DNA of 64,000 nt from Hydrogenophilus sp. (GCA_020725265.1 DYFK01000014.1:24452-88451); one strand, 5' to 3'; shown: positions 27,593 through 38,775, counted from the first letter of the stretch. Program-made: numbers and translations. Notes: a model not told the origin generated them from the letters alone.

Positions 27593-27621
27593 AACCGGTC
27601 GCGGCGCGCCTCGACCTTGGT

Positions 27622-28377
27622 TCAACCAGCCCAGCGCCGCAGCACGGCCAGATCGACGATTCCACGCTCACCTTCACCCCCGGAATCCAGCCGGGTGTAG
27701 GGTGCGCCAGGCTCTCCCAGATCACTGAGCACGGCCATCGCACCGGTGAAATCATGATCATGGGTGTAATCGTTGACGGTGACCACGGTACGCAAACCAG
27801 CGCCCAGCGAAGCACGGATGCCGTTCTCGGAATCCTCGAATGCGAGACATTGATCCGGCTCAAGACCCAGTTCTCGTAACGCCCACACGTAAATATCGGG
27901 GGCCGGTTTTTTCGCCGGCACGATATCGCCAGCCGCGATCACGGAAAACCACTCCACGCCATCCTCGGCCAAACTGTGCCGCAACAAGGCGGTCACATTT
28001 TCCGGTGTGGTGGTGGTCGCCACGGCCAGCGTCAGGCCAGCCGCGCGAGCCTCCCGCAACAACCGGCCGACCCCCGGCCGCAACGGAATCCCGCCTTCCG
28101 ACAACATGCGCGTGTAGTGGCGGGTTTTCGCCTTGTGCAGCGCCGCGACCAATTCCTCGAAATCTCCGGGTTTGGCGTAGTCCGGTCGGAATCGATCGAC
28201 GTAGTATTTCATCCGTTCCTTGCCGCCTGTCACAGCGAGCAACTGTCCGTACAGCGAGGCATCCCAATGCCAATCCAGGCCAAACTCCTTGAAGGCCGCG
28301 TTGAAGGCCGGACGATGGCCATCGCGCTCGGTGTCGGCCAGGGTACCGTCGACATCGAATATGAGAGCATTCAGCAT
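27622..28377 (-). CDS. CbbY-type HAD-IA phosphatase
   Basis: 251 residues. The start is set at ATG 28377 because AAGGA lies 5 bases upstream; ATG 28392 is an alternative. HAD motif I is DVDGTLADTE with both aspartates, followed by the HRPAFNAAF segment typical of CbbY. Motif II (ATTTT) and motifs III/IV (KKPAPDIYVWAL, AFEDSENGIRA) are present. CbbY removes the inhibitor xylulose-1,5-bisphosphate in Calvin-cycle bacteria, but homologues occur in cells without RuBisCO, and no cbb genes are in this window, so the substrate is open. Confidence 0.83.
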   Translation of the reverse strand: MLNALIFDVDGTLADTERDGHRPAFNAAFKEFGLDWHWDASLYGQLLAVTGGKERMKYYVDRFRPDYAKPGDFEELVAALHKAKTRHYTRMLSEGGIPLRPGVGRLLREARAAGLTLAVATTTTPENVTALLRHSLAEDGVEWFSVIAAGDIVPAKKPAPDIYVWALRELGLEPDQCLAFEDSENGIRASLGAGLRTVVTVNDYTHDHDFTGAMAVLSDLGEPGAPYTRLDSGGEGERGIVDLAVLRRWAG

Positions 28378-28456
28378 TTCATTCCTTGTCATGATCAATG
28401 ATTCATCCGCGTGACGCGGGGGGTAAAATCCTGATTTTATCCATGCGCCGGAGACC

Positions 28457-28915
28457 ATGATGGAAGCCATCGCCGAGCGGATTTCGGAGTTCGATGCCCT
28501 GTTTGATGGCACGCTCCACAGCCTGCTTTCCTGGGAGCAGCTCGCCGCGTTCTGGGAACGCTTGGATCCGGCCGGAGGCTGGTATCTGTATGCCGTTGGA
28601 GAAGCACTTCCCGAGGCGCCGGCCGATGCCGATCACGTTCTGGCATTTGTTCATGAAATCGACGATCTGCTGCGTAAGGAGCATCGCGAAGACTATTGCG
28701 GAATCGTCTACGCGAATGATCTGGACAATCCGAGTCTGATCAAGATTTACGACCCAAACAATCTCGGCACTTCCTGTGGCTCCGGCAAGCATCGCATCCT
28801 GCCGGGCTGGATCATGTCACGCGTGCCACCATCCGATCTGTCTCCAAGCCATCTGGTGCCACAGAACCGCAGGCGCTGGTGGCGAGCTTTCCTGAGTCTG
28901 GTCGGCGCCAAATAG
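28457..28915 (+). CDS. Conserved hypothetical protein
   Basis: 152 residues starting at ATGATG 28457/28460 with GGAG upstream. It is acidic and soluble, with a Trp-rich helix-forming N-terminus (SWEQLAAFWERLDPAGGWYLY). The central segment IVYANDLDNPSLIKIYDPNNLGTSCG looks conserved and has Cys residues, and the tail is basic with adjacent Trp (RRRWWRAF). There is no signal peptide or known motif. Its coding pattern is good, and a terminator follows within a few bases, so I consider it real. It lies head-on to pnp and divergent from the CbbY gene. Confidence 0.65.
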   Translation: MMEAIAERISEFDALFDGTLHSLLSWEQLAAFWERLDPAGGWYLYAVGEALPEAPADADHVLAFVHEIDDLLRKEHREDYCGIVYANDLDNPSLIKIYDPNNLGTSCGSGKHRILPGWIMSRVPPSDLSPSHLVPQNRRRWWRAFLSLVGAK

Positions 28916-28917
28916 GA

Positions 28918-28940
28918 ACGGCCCCGTCAGGGGCCGTTTT
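28918..28940. terminator. Terminator between the hypothetical gene and pnp
   Basis: ACGGCCCC / GGGGCCGT 8-bp stem with a GTCA loop followed by TTTT on the plus strand. It starts 3 bp after the stop of the plus gene and can also serve the convergent pnp transcript. Confidence 0.8.
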
Positions 28941-28961
28941 CACTCCACCCGGATGCCGCTG

Positions 28962-31088
28962 TCAGTCGACGGACCGAGCGGCGTTCTCCTCCGCCGGCGC
29001 GGGTAGATCGAGCAGCGCCTTCATGGACAGACGCATCCGGCCCTTCTCATCGGTTTCCAGAACCTTGACCTGCACGGACTGGCCTTCCTTCAGGTAATCG
29101 CCAACCGCATTGACACGCTCGTGGGCGATCTGGGAAATATGCAGCAATCCATCCTTGCCGGGCAGCACGTTGACGATGGCGCCGAAATCCAGAATCTTCA
29201 GGACCGTGCCCCCATAAACCCGGCCGACTTCCACTTCCGCGGTAATGTCCTCGATGCGCTTTTTCGCCGCTTCACCGGATTCCGTGCTGGTGCAGGCGAT
29301 CTTGATGGCACCGCTCTCGTCGATATCGATCTGGGTACCGGTTTCCTCGGTGATCGCGCGGATGACCGCGCCGCCCTTGCCGATCACGTCACGGATCTTC
29401 TCCGGGTTGATCTTCATCGTGATGATGCGCGGGGCGAACGCGCTCATTTCCTGGCGCGGTCCGGCAACCGCCTGCTCCATCTGACCAAGAATGTGCAGGC
29501 GCGCCTCCTTGGCCTGAGCCAGCGCGATCTGCATGATCTCCTTGGTGATGCCCTGGATCTTGATGTCCATCTGCAGGGCGTTGACGCCATCACGAGTTCC
29601 CGCGACCTTGAAGTCCATATCGCCAAGGTGATCCTCGTCGCCAAGAATGTCGGTCAGTACCGCGAACCGGTTACCTTCCTTGATCAGACCCATGGCGATG
29701 CCGGCGACGTGGTCCTTCATCGGCACGCCGGCATCCATCAGCGCGAGACTGCCGCCGCATACCGAAGCCATCGAGGAAGAACCGTTGGATTCGGTGATTT
29801 CCGAAACCACGCGCACCGTGTAGCCGAATTCTTCCTTGGTCGGCAGACAGGCCGCGAGCGCCCTCTTGGCCAGCCTGCCATGTCCGATCTCACGGCGTTT
29901 CGGGCTACCCACGCGGCCAGTCTCGCCAGTCGCGAACGGCGGCATGTTGTAATGCAGCATGAAGTGATCGCTATACGAGCCGGTAAGCGCCTCGACCGAT
30001 TGTTCGTCACGTCCGGTGCCCAGCGTGGCGACGACCATGGCCTGGGTTTCGCCGCGAGTGAACAGCGCGGAACCATGCGTACGCGGCAACACACCGGTGC
30101 GGATGGTGATGGGGCGAACCGTGCGGGTGTCGCGACCATCGATACGCGGCTGGCCGGACAGAATACGGCCACGCACGACCTTGGCCTCGAGCGCGTGGAA
30201 CAGATCCTTGACCACGTTGGCCTGGGTGGTATCCATGTCCTCGCGGATCATCTCCGCGAACACACGGCCACGAATGGCGTCGACCTCGGCCATGCGCGCC
30301 TGTTTCTGCTTGATCGAGTAGGCGGCGGCGAGCGCTTCCGCGCACAGCCCGTTCATCCGGTCGAGCAGTTCCTGATTGGTTTCCGGCGGCGTCCAGTCCC
30401 AGGCATCCTTGCCGGCCTCGTCCGCCAGCTCGTTGATCACGTCGATGGCGGCCTGCATCTGTTCGTGACCGAACACGACCGCGCCGAGCATGACTTCCTC
30501 GGACAGGCGATCGGCTTCCGACTCGACCATCAACACCGCGCTTTCGGTACCGGCAACGACCAGATCGAGACGGGACGATTTCAGTTCGCCGACGGTCGGA
30601 TTGAGCACGTACTGGCCATCGATATAACCGACCCGGGCGGCGCCCACAGGGCCATCGAAGGGCAAACCGGAGATCGCCAAAGCGGCGGATGTGCCGATCA
30701 GGGCGGGAATGTCGGAATCGACCTCGGGATTCGACGACAGCACGGTGGCGATGACCTGCACCTCGTTGAAGAAACCATCCGGAAACAGCGGCCGGATCGG
30801 CCGGTCTATCAGGCGCGAAACCAGCGTTTCCTTCTCGGACGGGCGCGATTCGCGCTTGAGGAAACCACCGGGAATGCGGCCGGCTGCATAGGCCTTTTCC
30901 TGATAATCGACGGTCAGCGGAAAGAAGTCCTGTCCGGGCTTGACGTCCCTCTTGGCCACCACGGTGCACAGCACCACGGTGTCGTCCATGTTCACCAACA
31001 CCGCGCCATCGGACTGGCGGGCGACTTCACCGGTTTCAAGGGTGACTTGGTGGCGACCGTACTGAAATGTCTTCTTGACCGGATTCAC
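28962..31088 (-). CDS. pnp: Polyribonucleotide nucleotidyltransferase (PNPase)
   Basis: 708 residues, GTG start at 31088 ([21 protein letters not shown]). Two RNase PH-like cores are separated by a helical domain. A KH domain ([23 protein letters not shown], about 555-610) and an S1 domain ([33 protein letters not shown], about 620-690) complete it. Phosphorolytic 3'-5' exonuclease of RNA turnover, and part of the degradosome in many species. It follows rpsO after about 58 bp, the conserved rpsO-pnp order. In E. coli pnp represses its own translation through an RNase III-cut leader; the short rpsO-pnp gap here does not show an obvious long hairpin. Confidence 0.97.
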   Translation of the reverse strand: MNPVKKTFQYGRHQVTLETGEVARQSDGAVLVNMDDTVVLCTVVAKRDVKPGQDFFPLTVDYQEKAYAAGRIPGGFLKRESRPSEKETLVSRLIDRPIRPLFPDGFFNEVQVIATVLSSNPEVDSDIPALIGTSAALAISGLPFDGPVGAARVGYIDGQYVLNPTVGELKSSRLDLVVAGTESAVLMVESEADRLSEEVMLGAVVFGHEQMQAAIDVINELADEAGKDAWDWTPPETNQELLDRMNGLCAEALAAAYSIKQKQARMAEVDAIRGRVFAEMIREDMDTTQANVVKDLFHALEAKVVRGRILSGQPRIDGRDTRTVRPITIRTGVLPRTHGSALFTRGETQAMVVATLGTGRDEQSVEALTGSYSDHFMLHYNMPPFATGETGRVGSPKRREIGHGRLAKRALAACLPTKEEFGYTVRVVSEITESNGSSSMASVCGGSLALMDAGVPMKDHVAGIAMGLIKEGNRFAVLTDILGDEDHLGDMDFKVAGTRDGVNALQMDIKIQGITKEIMQIALAQAKEARLHILGQMEQAVAGPRQEMSAFAPRIITMKINPEKIRDVIGKGGAVIRAITEETGTQIDIDESGAIKIACTSTESGEAAKKRIEDITAEVEVGRVYGGTVLKILDFGAIVNVLPGKDGLLHISQIAHERVNAVGDYLKEGQSVQVKVLETDEKGRMRLSMKALLDLPAPAEENAARSVD

Positions 31089-31146
31089 GCTGCTCTCTTC
31101 CTATCTCTTCAGGGACGTGGTGGACTGAGGAATATCGACGCGTCGT

Positions 31147-31416
31147 TTACTTGCGCAGACCAAGGCGCTGGATCAGCTGGGTATAGCTGTCGGCATTCTT
31201 GCCCTTCAGATAATCCAGCAGACGACGACGACGGCTGACCATCTTGAGCAGACCACGACGGGAGTGATGATCCTTGGCGTTGGCCTTGAAATGCCCGGTG
31301 AGGTCGTTTATGCGCGCGGTCAGCAGCGCGACCTGGACTTCCGGAGAGCCGGTATCGGCGGCGGCGCGCTGATATTCCTTGACGATCTGGGCTTTCTGAT
31401 CAGTAGTGACAGCCAT
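31147..31416 (-). CDS. rpsO: Small ribosomal subunit protein S15 (uS15)
   Basis: 89 residues from ATG 31416, the exact usual length. The sequence follows S15 throughout ([59 protein letters not shown]). It binds 16S rRNA helices 20-22 in platform assembly. The longer track ORF runs back into truB and is a shadow. It lies between truB and pnp in the same operon direction. Confidence 0.98.
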   Translation of the reverse strand: MAVTTDQKAQIVKEYQRAAADTGSPEVQVALLTARINDLTGHFKANAKDHHSRRGLLKMVSRRRRLLDYLKGKNADSYTQLIQRLGLRK

Positions 31417-31489
31417 TTTGGAGACTCCAACGAAAAACGCGCATTGTACTCGCGCGGAATTGATCTTCTCAAGCAGCCGATGGCGCGAC

Positions 31490-32374
31490 TCAAGTGGCAA
31501 GCAACCGTTTCGGCGCGGCTTTGCCTTCCTGATCGACCTCGGCCACGCCCAGAAAACGGCCATCAGGCGCATACAGCCGATAGCTCCGGCCGACCACCAG
31601 ACGGGGCATCCAGATAGCCTGACCATGCAGGATCTGCCAGGCCGAATCGAGATCGAGATCGAGCCTTGGCATCGATTCGACAAGAATATCCGCCGGCAAC
31701 AGACAGGTATCGCGGTCGGCTTCATCGAGTTCGATCAGATGATCGAGGGTATGCGCCCGTTCGATCGAGAACGGGCCGACAGCGAGTCGACGCAATGCCG
31801 TCAGGTGCGCACCGCAACCAAGCAGCTCGCCGAGATCGTCGGCCAACGCGCGTACGTAGAACCCTTTGCCGCAATGCACCCGCAAGACGCAGGAATTTCC
31901 CGAGCACGACAGCAATTCCAGTTCGTGGACGGTGACCCGGCGGGATTTGCGTTCGATTTCGATGCCCTTCCGGGCATATTCGTACAACGGCCGGCCTGCA
32001 TGCTTGAGCGCGGAATGCATCGGTGGTGTCTGTTCGATCTCGCCCGTGAATCCTGGCAGGGCCTGTCGCACCTCCATCTCGCCTACGCGCACGGAACGCG
32101 TCTCGATGACCTCGCCCTCCGGATCGCCACTGCTGGTGCGCACACCGAGCCGGAGTTCCGCCAGATAAATCTTGTCGGCTTCGAGCAAGAACTGGGAAAA
32201 CTTGGTCGCCTCGCCAAGACAGAGCGGCAACAGCCCGGTAGCGAATGGATCCAGGGTTCCGGTATGCCCGGCCTTCTCCGCGCGATAGAGGCGCTTGGCC
32301 TTTTGCAGCGCGGTGTTCGAAGTCAGGCCAGCGGGCTTGTCCAGCAGCAGGACACCGTCAACCTTGCGTTTCAT
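31490..32374 (-). CDS. truB: tRNA pseudouridine(55) synthase TruB
   Basis: 294 residues from ATG 32374. [37 protein letters not shown] holds the catalytic aspartate in the GTLDP motif. The C-terminal PUA-like domain is short but present ([26 protein letters not shown]). It makes psi55 in the T-loop of all elongator tRNAs, and acts as a tRNA chaperone. The start overlaps the end of rbfA by 17 bp. Confidence 0.96.
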   Translation of the reverse strand: MKRKVDGVLLLDKPAGLTSNTALQKAKRLYRAEKAGHTGTLDPFATGLLPLCLGEATKFSQFLLEADKIYLAELRLGVRTSSGDPEGEVIETRSVRVGEMEVRQALPGFTGEIEQTPPMHSALKHAGRPLYEYARKGIEIERKSRRVTVHELELLSCSGNSCVLRVHCGKGFYVRALADDLGELLGCGAHLTALRRLAVGPFSIERAHTLDHLIELDEADRDTCLLPADILVESMPRLDLDLDSAWQILHGQAIWMPRLVVGRSYRLYAPDGRFLGVAEVDQEGKAAPKRLLAT

Positions 32375-32765
32375 CGGGGCGATTTTTCTCGTTATCGGTG
32401 CCGCCCGAACGCAGACGGTCTTCCTCGACCGCCTGATCAATCAGGTGCGACAGTCGGGCACCTCGCTCAACCGACGCATCATGATGGAAATCGAGCCTGG
32501 GCACCGTACGCATGCGCATGCGCTGGGCCAGTTCGGTGCGCAAGAACCCGGCGGCGCGCGCCAAGGCCTGGCGAGCACCTTCGTGATCATCGCCTATCAC
32601 GGTAAACCAGACCTTGGCGTGTTCCAGATCAGTGGTCACATCCACCGCGGTGAAGGAGACGCCAATGACACGCGGATCCTTCATTTCGCGCATCAGAATC
32701 TCGGCCAGTTCCTGGCGAATCTGTTCGCCGACGCGGCGCGCGCGCGGGTTATGGGGATTGGGCAT
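32358..32765 (-). CDS. rbfA: 30S ribosome-binding factor RbfA
   Basis: 135 residues. Core motifs: RRVGEQIRQELAEILMREMKDPRVIGVSFTAVDVTTDLEHAKVWFTV and FLRTELAQRMRMRTVPRLDFHHD, a KH-type fold. RbfA matures the 5' helix of 16S rRNA and is released by RsgA, which is also encoded in this window. The C-terminal 25 residues are charged and probably disordered. Part of the nusA-infB-rbfA-truB operon. Confidence 0.96.
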   Translation of the reverse strand: MPNPHNPRARRVGEQIRQELAEILMREMKDPRVIGVSFTAVDVTTDLEHAKVWFTVIGDDHEGARQALARAAGFLRTELAQRMRMRTVPRLDFHHDASVERGARLSHLIDQAVEEDRLRSGGTDNEKNRPDETQG

Positions 32766-32839
32766 GGGATTCGCTGATGGTCACGGTGACCGGGACACGA
32801 ACGATTCCAGTCCGTCCCCAGCCTATCCGCATCCTGGAT

Positions 32840-35569
32840 TTACAGAGTTCTGGCCACCTCGACCACCTCGTAACATTCGAGTTGATCGCCTTCCTGGATG
32901 TCGTTGAAATTCTTCAGGTTAAGGCCGCATTCGAAGCCGGCCTTGACTTCCTTGACGTCATCCTTGAAGCGTTTCAGGGAATCCAGTTCGCCATCGTGAA
33001 CGACGACGTTCTCGCGCAGCACTCGAACCCGGGCCGACCGCTTGAGCACGCCATCGAGGACGTAGCAACCGGCCACCGCGCCGACCTTGGTGATGCGGAA
33101 CACCTGCCGGATCTCCGCGAGGCCAAGTGCGTTTTCGCGCTTTTCTGGGGAAAGCAGGCCGGACATGGCCGCCTTCACATCATCCACGGCCTCGTAGATG
33201 ATGTTGTAGTAGCGCACGTCGACCCCGGCGGTTTCGGCCAGTTTGCGCGCCTGGGCATCCGCGCGGACATTGAAGCCGAGGATGACGGCACCGGAGGCGA
33301 TCGCCAGGTTGATGTCCGATTCGGAAATCGCGCCGACCGCGGAGTGGATGATGTTGACCTTGACCTCGGCGGTGGACAGCTTTTGCAACGCGTGGGCCAG
33401 GCCTTCGTAGGAGCCCTGCATATCGGCCTTGAGGATGATGGGCAGGGATTTGACTTCGCCCTCGCCCATTTGCTCGAACATGTTTTCCAGCTTGGCTGCC
33501 TGCTGTCGCGCCAGCTTGACGTCACGGAACTTGCCCTGACGGAACAGGGCGATCTCGCGCGCCTTGCGCTCGTCCGGCAACACCAGCACATCCTCGCCAG
33601 CGGCCGGAACCTCGGACAAGCCCTGAATCTCGACCGGGATGGCGGGACCAGCCTCGGAGATCGGCTTGCCGGTCTCGTCGAGCATCGCCCGCACCTTGCC
33701 GAACGCGGTGCCGGCCAGCATGACATCCCCGCGCTTGAGCGTGCCCGACTGCACCAGAACGGTGGCCACCGGGCCACGCCCCTTGTCGAGACGGGATTCG
33801 ATCACGACGCCCTTTGCCGGACTGTCGACCGGAGCCCGCAGCTCCAGTACTTCCGCTTGCAGCAGCACCGAGTCCAGCAGATCGTCGATGCCGATGCCGG
33901 TCTTGGCGGAAACGTCGACGAACTGGGCATCTCCGCCCCATTCCTCGGGAACCACGCCCTCGTTGGAGATTTCCTGACGGATTTTTTCCGGATTGGCCTC
34001 CGGCTTGTCGATCTTGTTGACCGCGACCACGATCGGCACGTTGCCGGCCTTGGCGTGATGGATCGCCTCGCGCGTCTGCGGCATGACGCCGTCATCGGCC
34101 GCGACCACCAGAATAACGATGTCGGTAGCCTTGGCGCCACGCGCCCGCATCGCGGTAAAGGCTTCGTGACCCGGCGTATCGAGGAAGGTGACCATGCCCT
34201 TCGCCGTTTCCACGTGATACGCGCCGATGTGCTGGGTGATGCCGCCGGCCTCTCCAGCCGCCACGCGGGTACGCCGGATGTAATCGAGCAGCGAGGTCTT
34301 GCCATGGTCCACATGGCCCATGACCGTGACGACCGGCGCCCGCGGCTTCAATTCGGCTTCCTTGTGATCGCCGCTGTCGACCAGATAGGACTCGGGCGTA
34401 TCAGTGGGCGCCGGCTTGGCGATATGACCAAGCTCCTCGACCACGATCATCGCGGTCTCCTGATCGAGCACCTGGTTGATGGTGACCATGGATCCCATCT
34501 TCATCAGAGTCTTGATCACTTCCGCGGCCTTGACCGACATCTTGTGCGCCAGATCGGCGACGCTGATCGTTTCCGGAATCAGCACCTCGCGAACCACCGG
34601 CTCGACAACCACGTGCTGAGCAGGTTCGTGGTCGGACTTGTGACGCCCTCCCTTCTTGCTGCGCCAGCCGTTCCCGGTATCCACCGCGCCCCGGGTCTTG
34701 AGCCCCGGGCGCTTGTTGGTGATCGGCTCATCCTTGCCCTTTTTGGCCACCGCCTTGTCGGTCTTGGGCTTGACACTTGGCTTGACAGCGGGCCGCTGAT
34801 CGGCGGCGGGCCTGGCTTCCTCGACGGGCGCTGGCGGCGGTGGCTGACGGGCCACCTCCTCGGCGCGGCGGCGAGCGGCCTCGCGCTCCTGCTTGGCTTT
34901 CAACTCGGCTTCCTGAATCGCGCGCAGCTCCGCCTGGCGAGCGGATTCGCGCTGGCGAGCCAGACGCTCCTCATCACTCAGGATCGAGGGAATCCTGGCC
35001 GGCCGGGGTGGAGCAGGCTCAGCCGGTGGCTCCACCATCGCGGCATCAGCCTTTCCGGGCTCCGCAATCGGCTCCGGAACCGGCTCGCTGGCTGCCTCGA
35101 CAACCGGTTCGGTCGGTACGGTTTCGGGCACCTGGGTTGGCACCGGCTCGACGCGCGCCTCGATAACGGTTTCCACCACTGGCACCTCGGTTTCCGGCTC
35201 GACCACCGGTGCCGGAACCAGCGTCTCGACCGGTGCGGTGGTTTCCGGCAACTCGGCCGAAACCGGCTCGGAGGGCAGCTCCTCGCGCTTGACCAATACC
35301 CGCTTCTTGCGAACCTCGACCTGGACGGTACGGGTGCGGCCACTGCTGTCGGCGGTCTTGATCTCGCTCGATTGCTTGCGCGTCAGGGTGATCTTGGTCT
35401 TGGGCGCGGATGCGCCATGCTTGCCACGCAGATAATCCAGCAAGCGGGTTTTATCCAGATCGGACAGCGTGTCGCCAGCGCCCTTGACGGACACGCCAGC
35501 GGCCTGCAACTGCTTGACCAGCAGCGCCGGATCGACCTTGAGTTCTGTAGCAAACTGTTCAACGTTCAT
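32840..35569 (-). CDS. infB: Translation initiation factor IF-2
   Basis: 909 residues. Domain order: IF2-N at residues 1-50 ([26 protein letters not shown]); a long charged, Pro/Glu/Val-rich linker (about 55-330) with a second IF2-N-like region near 335-385; then the G domain from about 410 ([35 protein letters not shown]); then domains II-IV, ending [10 protein letters not shown]. It delivers fMet-tRNA to the 30S and promotes subunit joining. The linker repeats of EPVxE/ETVP are typical of GC-rich genomes. Between nusA (11 bp upstream) and rbfA. Confidence 0.98.
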   Translation of the reverse strand: MNVEQFATELKVDPALLVKQLQAAGVSVKGAGDTLSDLDKTRLLDYLRGKHGASAPKTKITLTRKQSSEIKTADSSGRTRTVQVEVRKKRVLVKREELPSEPVSAELPETTAPVETLVPAPVVEPETEVPVVETVIEARVEPVPTQVPETVPTEPVVEAASEPVPEPIAEPGKADAAMVEPPAEPAPPRPARIPSILSDEERLARQRESARQAELRAIQEAELKAKQEREAARRRAEEVARQPPPPAPVEEARPAADQRPAVKPSVKPKTDKAVAKKGKDEPITNKRPGLKTRGAVDTGNGWRSKKGGRHKSDHEPAQHVVVEPVVREVLIPETISVADLAHKMSVKAAEVIKTLMKMGSMVTINQVLDQETAMIVVEELGHIAKPAPTDTPESYLVDSGDHKEAELKPRAPVVTVMGHVDHGKTSLLDYIRRTRVAAGEAGGITQHIGAYHVETAKGMVTFLDTPGHEAFTAMRARGAKATDIVILVVAADDGVMPQTREAIHHAKAGNVPIVVAVNKIDKPEANPEKIRQEISNEGVVPEEWGGDAQFVDVSAKTGIGIDDLLDSVLLQAEVLELRAPVDSPAKGVVIESRLDKGRGPVATVLVQSGTLKRGDVMLAGTAFGKVRAMLDETGKPISEAGPAIPVEIQGLSEVPAAGEDVLVLPDERKAREIALFRQGKFRDVKLARQQAAKLENMFEQMGEGEVKSLPIILKADMQGSYEGLAHALQKLSTAEVKVNIIHSAVGAISESDINLAIASGAVILGFNVRADAQARKLAETAGVDVRYYNIIYEAVDDVKAAMSGLLSPEKRENALGLAEIRQVFRITKVGAVAGCYVLDGVLKRSARVRVLRENVVVHDGELDSLKRFKDDVKEVKAGFECGLNLKNFNDIQEGDQLECYEVVEVARTL

Positions 35570-35580
35570 GCTCTTCCTCG

Positions 35581-37062
35581 TCAGGCCCTCGCCAGGATGG
35601 GCGCGCGCGCGGTCATGATCAACGACTTGGCGCGTTCCTCGTCCAACCCGGTGAGTTCAACCAGTTCATCGACCGCCAGATCGGCGAGATCCTCGGCGTT
35701 GTTGACCCCTTTGGAGCTCAACAATGACGCGGTTTCCTCATCCATCCCGGATACGCTCATCAAGTCGGCCGCCGCGCTCTCGACCGCCTCCTCCTGAACG
35801 ATGGCATCGGTGAGCAGCGCGTCGCGGGCGCGAGCGCGCAGCTCGTTGATGGTGTCCTCGTCGAACGCGTCGATTTCGAGCATCTCGGCGAGCGGCACGT
35901 AGGCAACCTCCTCCAGGCTGGTGAAGCCTTCCTCGACCAGCACCTGGGCAACGTCCTCGTCAACGTCAAGCTTGGTCATGAACATGCCGATCAGGCTCTC
36001 GGCTTCCTGCTGGTGCTTCTGCTCGGCCTCATCGACCGACAGGATGTTGATGTCCCAGCCAGTGAGTTCGGAGGCGAGGCGCACGTTCTGGCCATAACGC
36101 CCGATCGCGATCTCGACCTGATCCGGCTCCACCACCACGTCCATGGCGTGCTTGTCCTCATCCATGACGATACTGGACACCACCGCCGGCGACAGCGCGT
36201 TGATCACGAACTGCGCGGGGTCGGCCGACCACAGCACGATGTCCACACGCTCCCCGTTCAGTTCGTTGGTGACGGCGGTGACGCGGGTACCGCGCACGCC
36301 GATGCAGGTGCCCTGGGGATCGACACGAGGATCGTTGGATTTCACCGCGATCTTGGCGCGGATACCGGGGTCGCGCGCGGCCGCCTTGATCTCGACGATA
36401 CCCTCCTCGACCTCCGGCACTTCCAGGCGGAACAGCTCCATGATGAATTCCGGCGCGGTGCGCGACAGCACCAGTTGCGGGCCACGCCCACCGCGCTCGG
36501 CGCGCGCCAGATAGGCGCGCACACGGTCGCCGACACGGAGATTTTCCTTGGGGATCATCTGGTCTTTCTCCAGACGCCCTTCGATGCGGCCGGATTCAAC
36601 CACGGCACTGCCACGCTCCATGCGCTTGACGGTGCCGGAGACCAGTGCCTCGTTGCGCGCGAGGAAATCGTTGAGCACCTGTTCGCGCTCGGCATCACGG
36701 ATCTTTTGCAGGATGACCTGCTTCGCGGCCTGCGCGCCGATACGGCCGAAATCCACGGCCTCGACCGGTTCCTCGACGAATTCGCCGACCTGGATGTCGG
36801 GCTGAATCTCCTGCGCCTCGAACAACAGATACTGGCGATCCGGATGCTCAAGACCCGCCTCGTCGGGCAACACCTCCCAGCGCCGGAAAGCCTGGTACTC
36901 ACCAGTCTTGTGATCGATCTCCACACGGATCTCGGCATCTTCGGTGAAGCGCTTCTTGGTCGCATGGGCCAGTGCCGATTCCAATGCGCCAAACACCACC
37001 TCGGGCGCCACATTCTTTTCACGCGCCAAGGCGTCAGCCAGCAACAAAATTTCCCGACTCAT
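35581..37062 (-). CDS. nusA: Transcription termination/antitermination protein NusA
   Basis: 493 residues. N-terminal polymerase-binding domain (1-125), S1 (about 130-200), KH1/KH2 (about 205-345, with [21 protein letters not shown]), and two C-terminal acidic AR repeats (about 365-490, [16 protein letters not shown] and [24 protein letters not shown]). NusA modulates pausing and intrinsic termination and takes part in rRNA antitermination. It overlaps rimP by 4 bp. Confidence 0.98.
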   Translation of the reverse strand: MSREILLLADALAREKNVAPEVVFGALESALAHATKKRFTEDAEIRVEIDHKTGEYQAFRRWEVLPDEAGLEHPDRQYLLFEAQEIQPDIQVGEFVEEPVEAVDFGRIGAQAAKQVILQKIRDAEREQVLNDFLARNEALVSGTVKRMERGSAVVESGRIEGRLEKDQMIPKENLRVGDRVRAYLARAERGGRGPQLVLSRTAPEFIMELFRLEVPEVEEGIVEIKAAARDPGIRAKIAVKSNDPRVDPQGTCIGVRGTRVTAVTNELNGERVDIVLWSADPAQFVINALSPAVVSSIVMDEDKHAMDVVVEPDQVEIAIGRYGQNVRLASELTGWDINILSVDEAEQKHQQEAESLIGMFMTKLDVDEDVAQVLVEEGFTSLEEVAYVPLAEMLEIDAFDEDTINELRARARDALLTDAIVQEEAVESAAADLMSVSGMDEETASLLSSKGVNNAEDLADLAVDELVELTGLDEERAKSLIMTARAPILARA

Positions 37063-37508
37063 CGTTTCCTCCGGGTCAAACCCTCTAACTCCGGCGCCAG
37101 TCGAGCTGAATCCACCTCGGTAAGGGGGATCTCGACCATCGCGCCATCCATCTCCAGTTTCAACATGCCATCCGCCAGACCACGCAACACGCCGTTGAAA
37201 CGCTTGCGACCGTCGATGGGCGCATGGAGGCGCAGATTCACCCGCTCACCGGCGAAACGCTCGAAATCAGCGGCCTTCACCAACGGCCGATCCAATCCCG
37301 GCGACGAAACCTCCAGCCGTTCGTAATCGACGTTTTCAACCATGAACAGTCGCGTCAGCTGGTTGCTCACTCGCACGCAGTCATCCACCACGATACCGCC
37401 GGGTTTGTCGATATAAAGACGCAACAGGCCCCGGCCCACGCGTTCCAGCGCGACCAGTTCGTACCCCATGCCCACCAGGGTCGGTTCGATCAATGCCTGC
37501 AGATTCAT
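37059..37508 (-). CDS. rimP: Ribosome maturation factor RimP
   Basis: 149 residues, with the family's start [46 protein letters not shown] and the [10 protein letters not shown] motif. It helps 30S assembly, acting on the S12 region. First gene of rimP-nusA-infB-rbfA-truB-rpsO-pnp. A terminator of the upstream FKBP gene lies only about 10 bp ahead of it, so its promoter must be close by or be upstream readthrough. Confidence 0.95.
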   Translation of the reverse strand: MNLQALIEPTLVGMGYELVALERVGRGLLRLYIDKPGGIVVDDCVRVSNQLTRLFMVENVDYERLEVSSPGLDRPLVKAADFERFAGERVNLRLHAPIDGRKRFNGVLRGLADGMLKLEMDGAMVEIPLTEVDSARLAPELEGLTRRKR

Positions 37509-37517
37509 GATGAGAAA

Positions 37518-37539
37518 TAAAAAATGGGCCGAAGCCCAT
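37518..37539 (-). terminator. Intrinsic terminator between the FKBP gene and rimP
   Basis: On the minus strand, ATGGGC-TTCG-GCCCAT is followed by TTTTTTATTTC. The UUCG tetraloop and T-run make a compact, strong terminator. It lies just 10 bp ahead of the rimP start codon. Confidence 0.8.
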
Positions 37540-37632
37540 CTGAAAACCTATCAAGTATACATCAATTCTTACATTCCCGGCTCCGGTCCGGAAAGGTCTG
37601 GCGGGAACCGTGGCTCCCCGCCGGACCTGCCG

Positions 37633-37965
37633 TCATCGGATCGCCAGGAGCTCGACCTCGAATACCAGAGTCGCATTGGGCGGAATGACGCCGCCGGCGC
37701 CGCGCGCGCCATAGCCCATTTCCGGCGGAATGGTCAGTTTGCGTTTGCCACCGACCTTCATGCCGGCGACCCCTTCGTCCCAACCACGGATCACGTAGCC
37801 CCGACCCAGCGGAAAATCGAACGGCTCGTTCCGGTCGACGCTGGAATCGAACTTGACACCATCGGTCAGCCAGCCGGTGTAATGGACGCTGACGACGCGT
37901 CCGGCTTGGGCCTCGTCACCATCGCCGATGACAATTTCCTCGATGACCAGATTGCTCTCGGACAT
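37633..37965 (-). CDS. FKBP-type peptidyl-prolyl cis-trans isomerase
   Basis: 110 residues from ATG 37965 with AGGAG upstream; the track ORF adds 33 residues of leader. A single FKBP domain with [42 protein letters not shown] and the aromatic pocket residues conserved (Tyr, Phe, Asp, Trp). No signal peptide, so it is a minimal cytoplasmic FKBP that speeds prolyl isomerisation during folding. It lies between two terminators and so probably has its own promoter in the short gap after the OmpA-like gene. Confidence 0.92.
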   Translation of the reverse strand: MSESNLVIEEIVIGDGDEAQAGRVVSVHYTGWLTDGVKFDSSVDRNEPFDFPLGRGYVIRGWDEGVAGMKVGGKRKLTIPPEMGYGARGAGGVIPPNATLVFEVELLAIR

Positions 37966-37976
37966 GGATATCTCCT

Positions 37977-38007
37977 GAAAAAATAACGGCGCGGCATGCC
38001 GCGCCGT
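37977..38007 (-). terminator. Intrinsic terminator after the OmpA-like gene
   Basis: A perfect palindrome ACGGCGCGGC-AT-GCCGCGCCGT, then TTATTTTTTC on the minus strand, 17 bp past the OmpA-like stop. Confidence 0.88.
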
Positions 38008-38023
38008 CGTAAATGAAAAAGGG

Positions 38024-38716
38024 TTATTGCAGCACGACCAGGACGACGCGGCGATTCTCGTCACGGCCCGCCCGGAGTTTGTTGTCGGCGACCGGCATCG
38101 ACTCGCCGTAGGAAATCACCGACATGCGATGCAGCGGAATGCCGGCTTCCATGTTCAGGAAGCGGCGCACATTCTCGGCCCGGCGCTCGCCCACGAGCAG
38201 GTTGTAAGCGGCCTCGCCCATGCTGTCGGTATGACCCTGGATTTCGATGAACACGTTCTTGTTTTCTTCCTTCAAGCGGTCCGCGAATTCGGTCAGCGCG
38301 GCCTTGGCGTCGTCACTCAGCGCGGTCTTGTTGCGACCAAACTTGAGGGTTTCCTCGGTCATCACGACTTCGTACACCAGCTTGCCTTCCGCCAGTTTGC
38401 CGGCGGCGATGGCCCGGTCCATGGCATCCTGGGCGGTTCGGGTCAGCTCGGCGATCGCGGCTTCGTTGCGGGCGATACGTTCCGCTTGCGCGCCAAGGTC
38501 CACGCGAATGGACTGGATCTCACCGGCCTGACCATCGACCCGCCGGTCAACCGCCTTGATCGCCGCGTCGGCCGCGTTCGCCCGCCCTTCCAGTTTGTCG
38601 ACGCGAACAACGACGGGATCGAGCTGGCTCTTGACGTACTCGTGCACGTACTCCTTGGTCGCGCAACCGGACAACATGAGCATGGACAACACCGTGATCG
38701 GCAGAATTATTTTCAT
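38024..38716 (-). CDS. OmpA-family lipoprotein with coiled coil
   Basis: 230 residues. A lipobox (LMLSGCA) predicts an acylated Cys19. An N-terminal Lpp-like helical coiled coil follows (about 25-115; [26 protein letters not shown]). The C-terminal OmpA/MotB peptidoglycan-binding domain (about 118-230) has [31 protein letters not shown], containing the Asp and Arg that grip diaminopimelate. It should tether the outer membrane to the wall, a Pal- or Lpp-like role. It is bounded by a terminator and a likely promoter. Confidence 0.88.
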   Translation of the reverse strand: MKIILPITVLSMLMLSGCATKEYVHEYVKSQLDPVVVRVDKLEGRANAADAAIKAVDRRVDGQAGEIQSIRVDLGAQAERIARNEAAIAELTRTAQDAMDRAIAAGKLAEGKLVYEVVMTEETLKFGRNKTALSDDAKAALTEFADRLKEENKNVFIEIQGHTDSMGEAAYNLLVGERRAENVRRFLNMEAGIPLHRMSVISYGESMPVADNKLRAGRDENRRVVLVVLQ

Positions 38717-38766
38717 GACGCGCCTCGACGATTTGAAGAATATGGAGAACAGGATGAATGGAACTG

Positions 38767-38775
38767 ATTATCGCA
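38767..38775 (-). promoter_or_regulatory. Candidate extended -10 promoter for the OmpA-like lipoprotein
   Basis: Minus strand TGCGATAAT (extended -10, TGn + GATAAT) about 50 bp upstream of ATG 38716. No good -35, as is common for extended -10 promoters. Confidence 0.35.

Noticed and set aside
29121-31238. 705-residue plus-strand ORF antisense to pnp
   Set aside because: Mirror of pnp with composition typical of the antisense frame; no ribosome-binding site or family resemblance.
32777-35797. 1006-residue plus-strand ORF antisense to infB
   Set aside because: It lies entirely opposite infB and its edges, is rich in His/Gly/Asp/Leu as expected from reading GC-rich codons backwards, and shows no domain. 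infB is certain.
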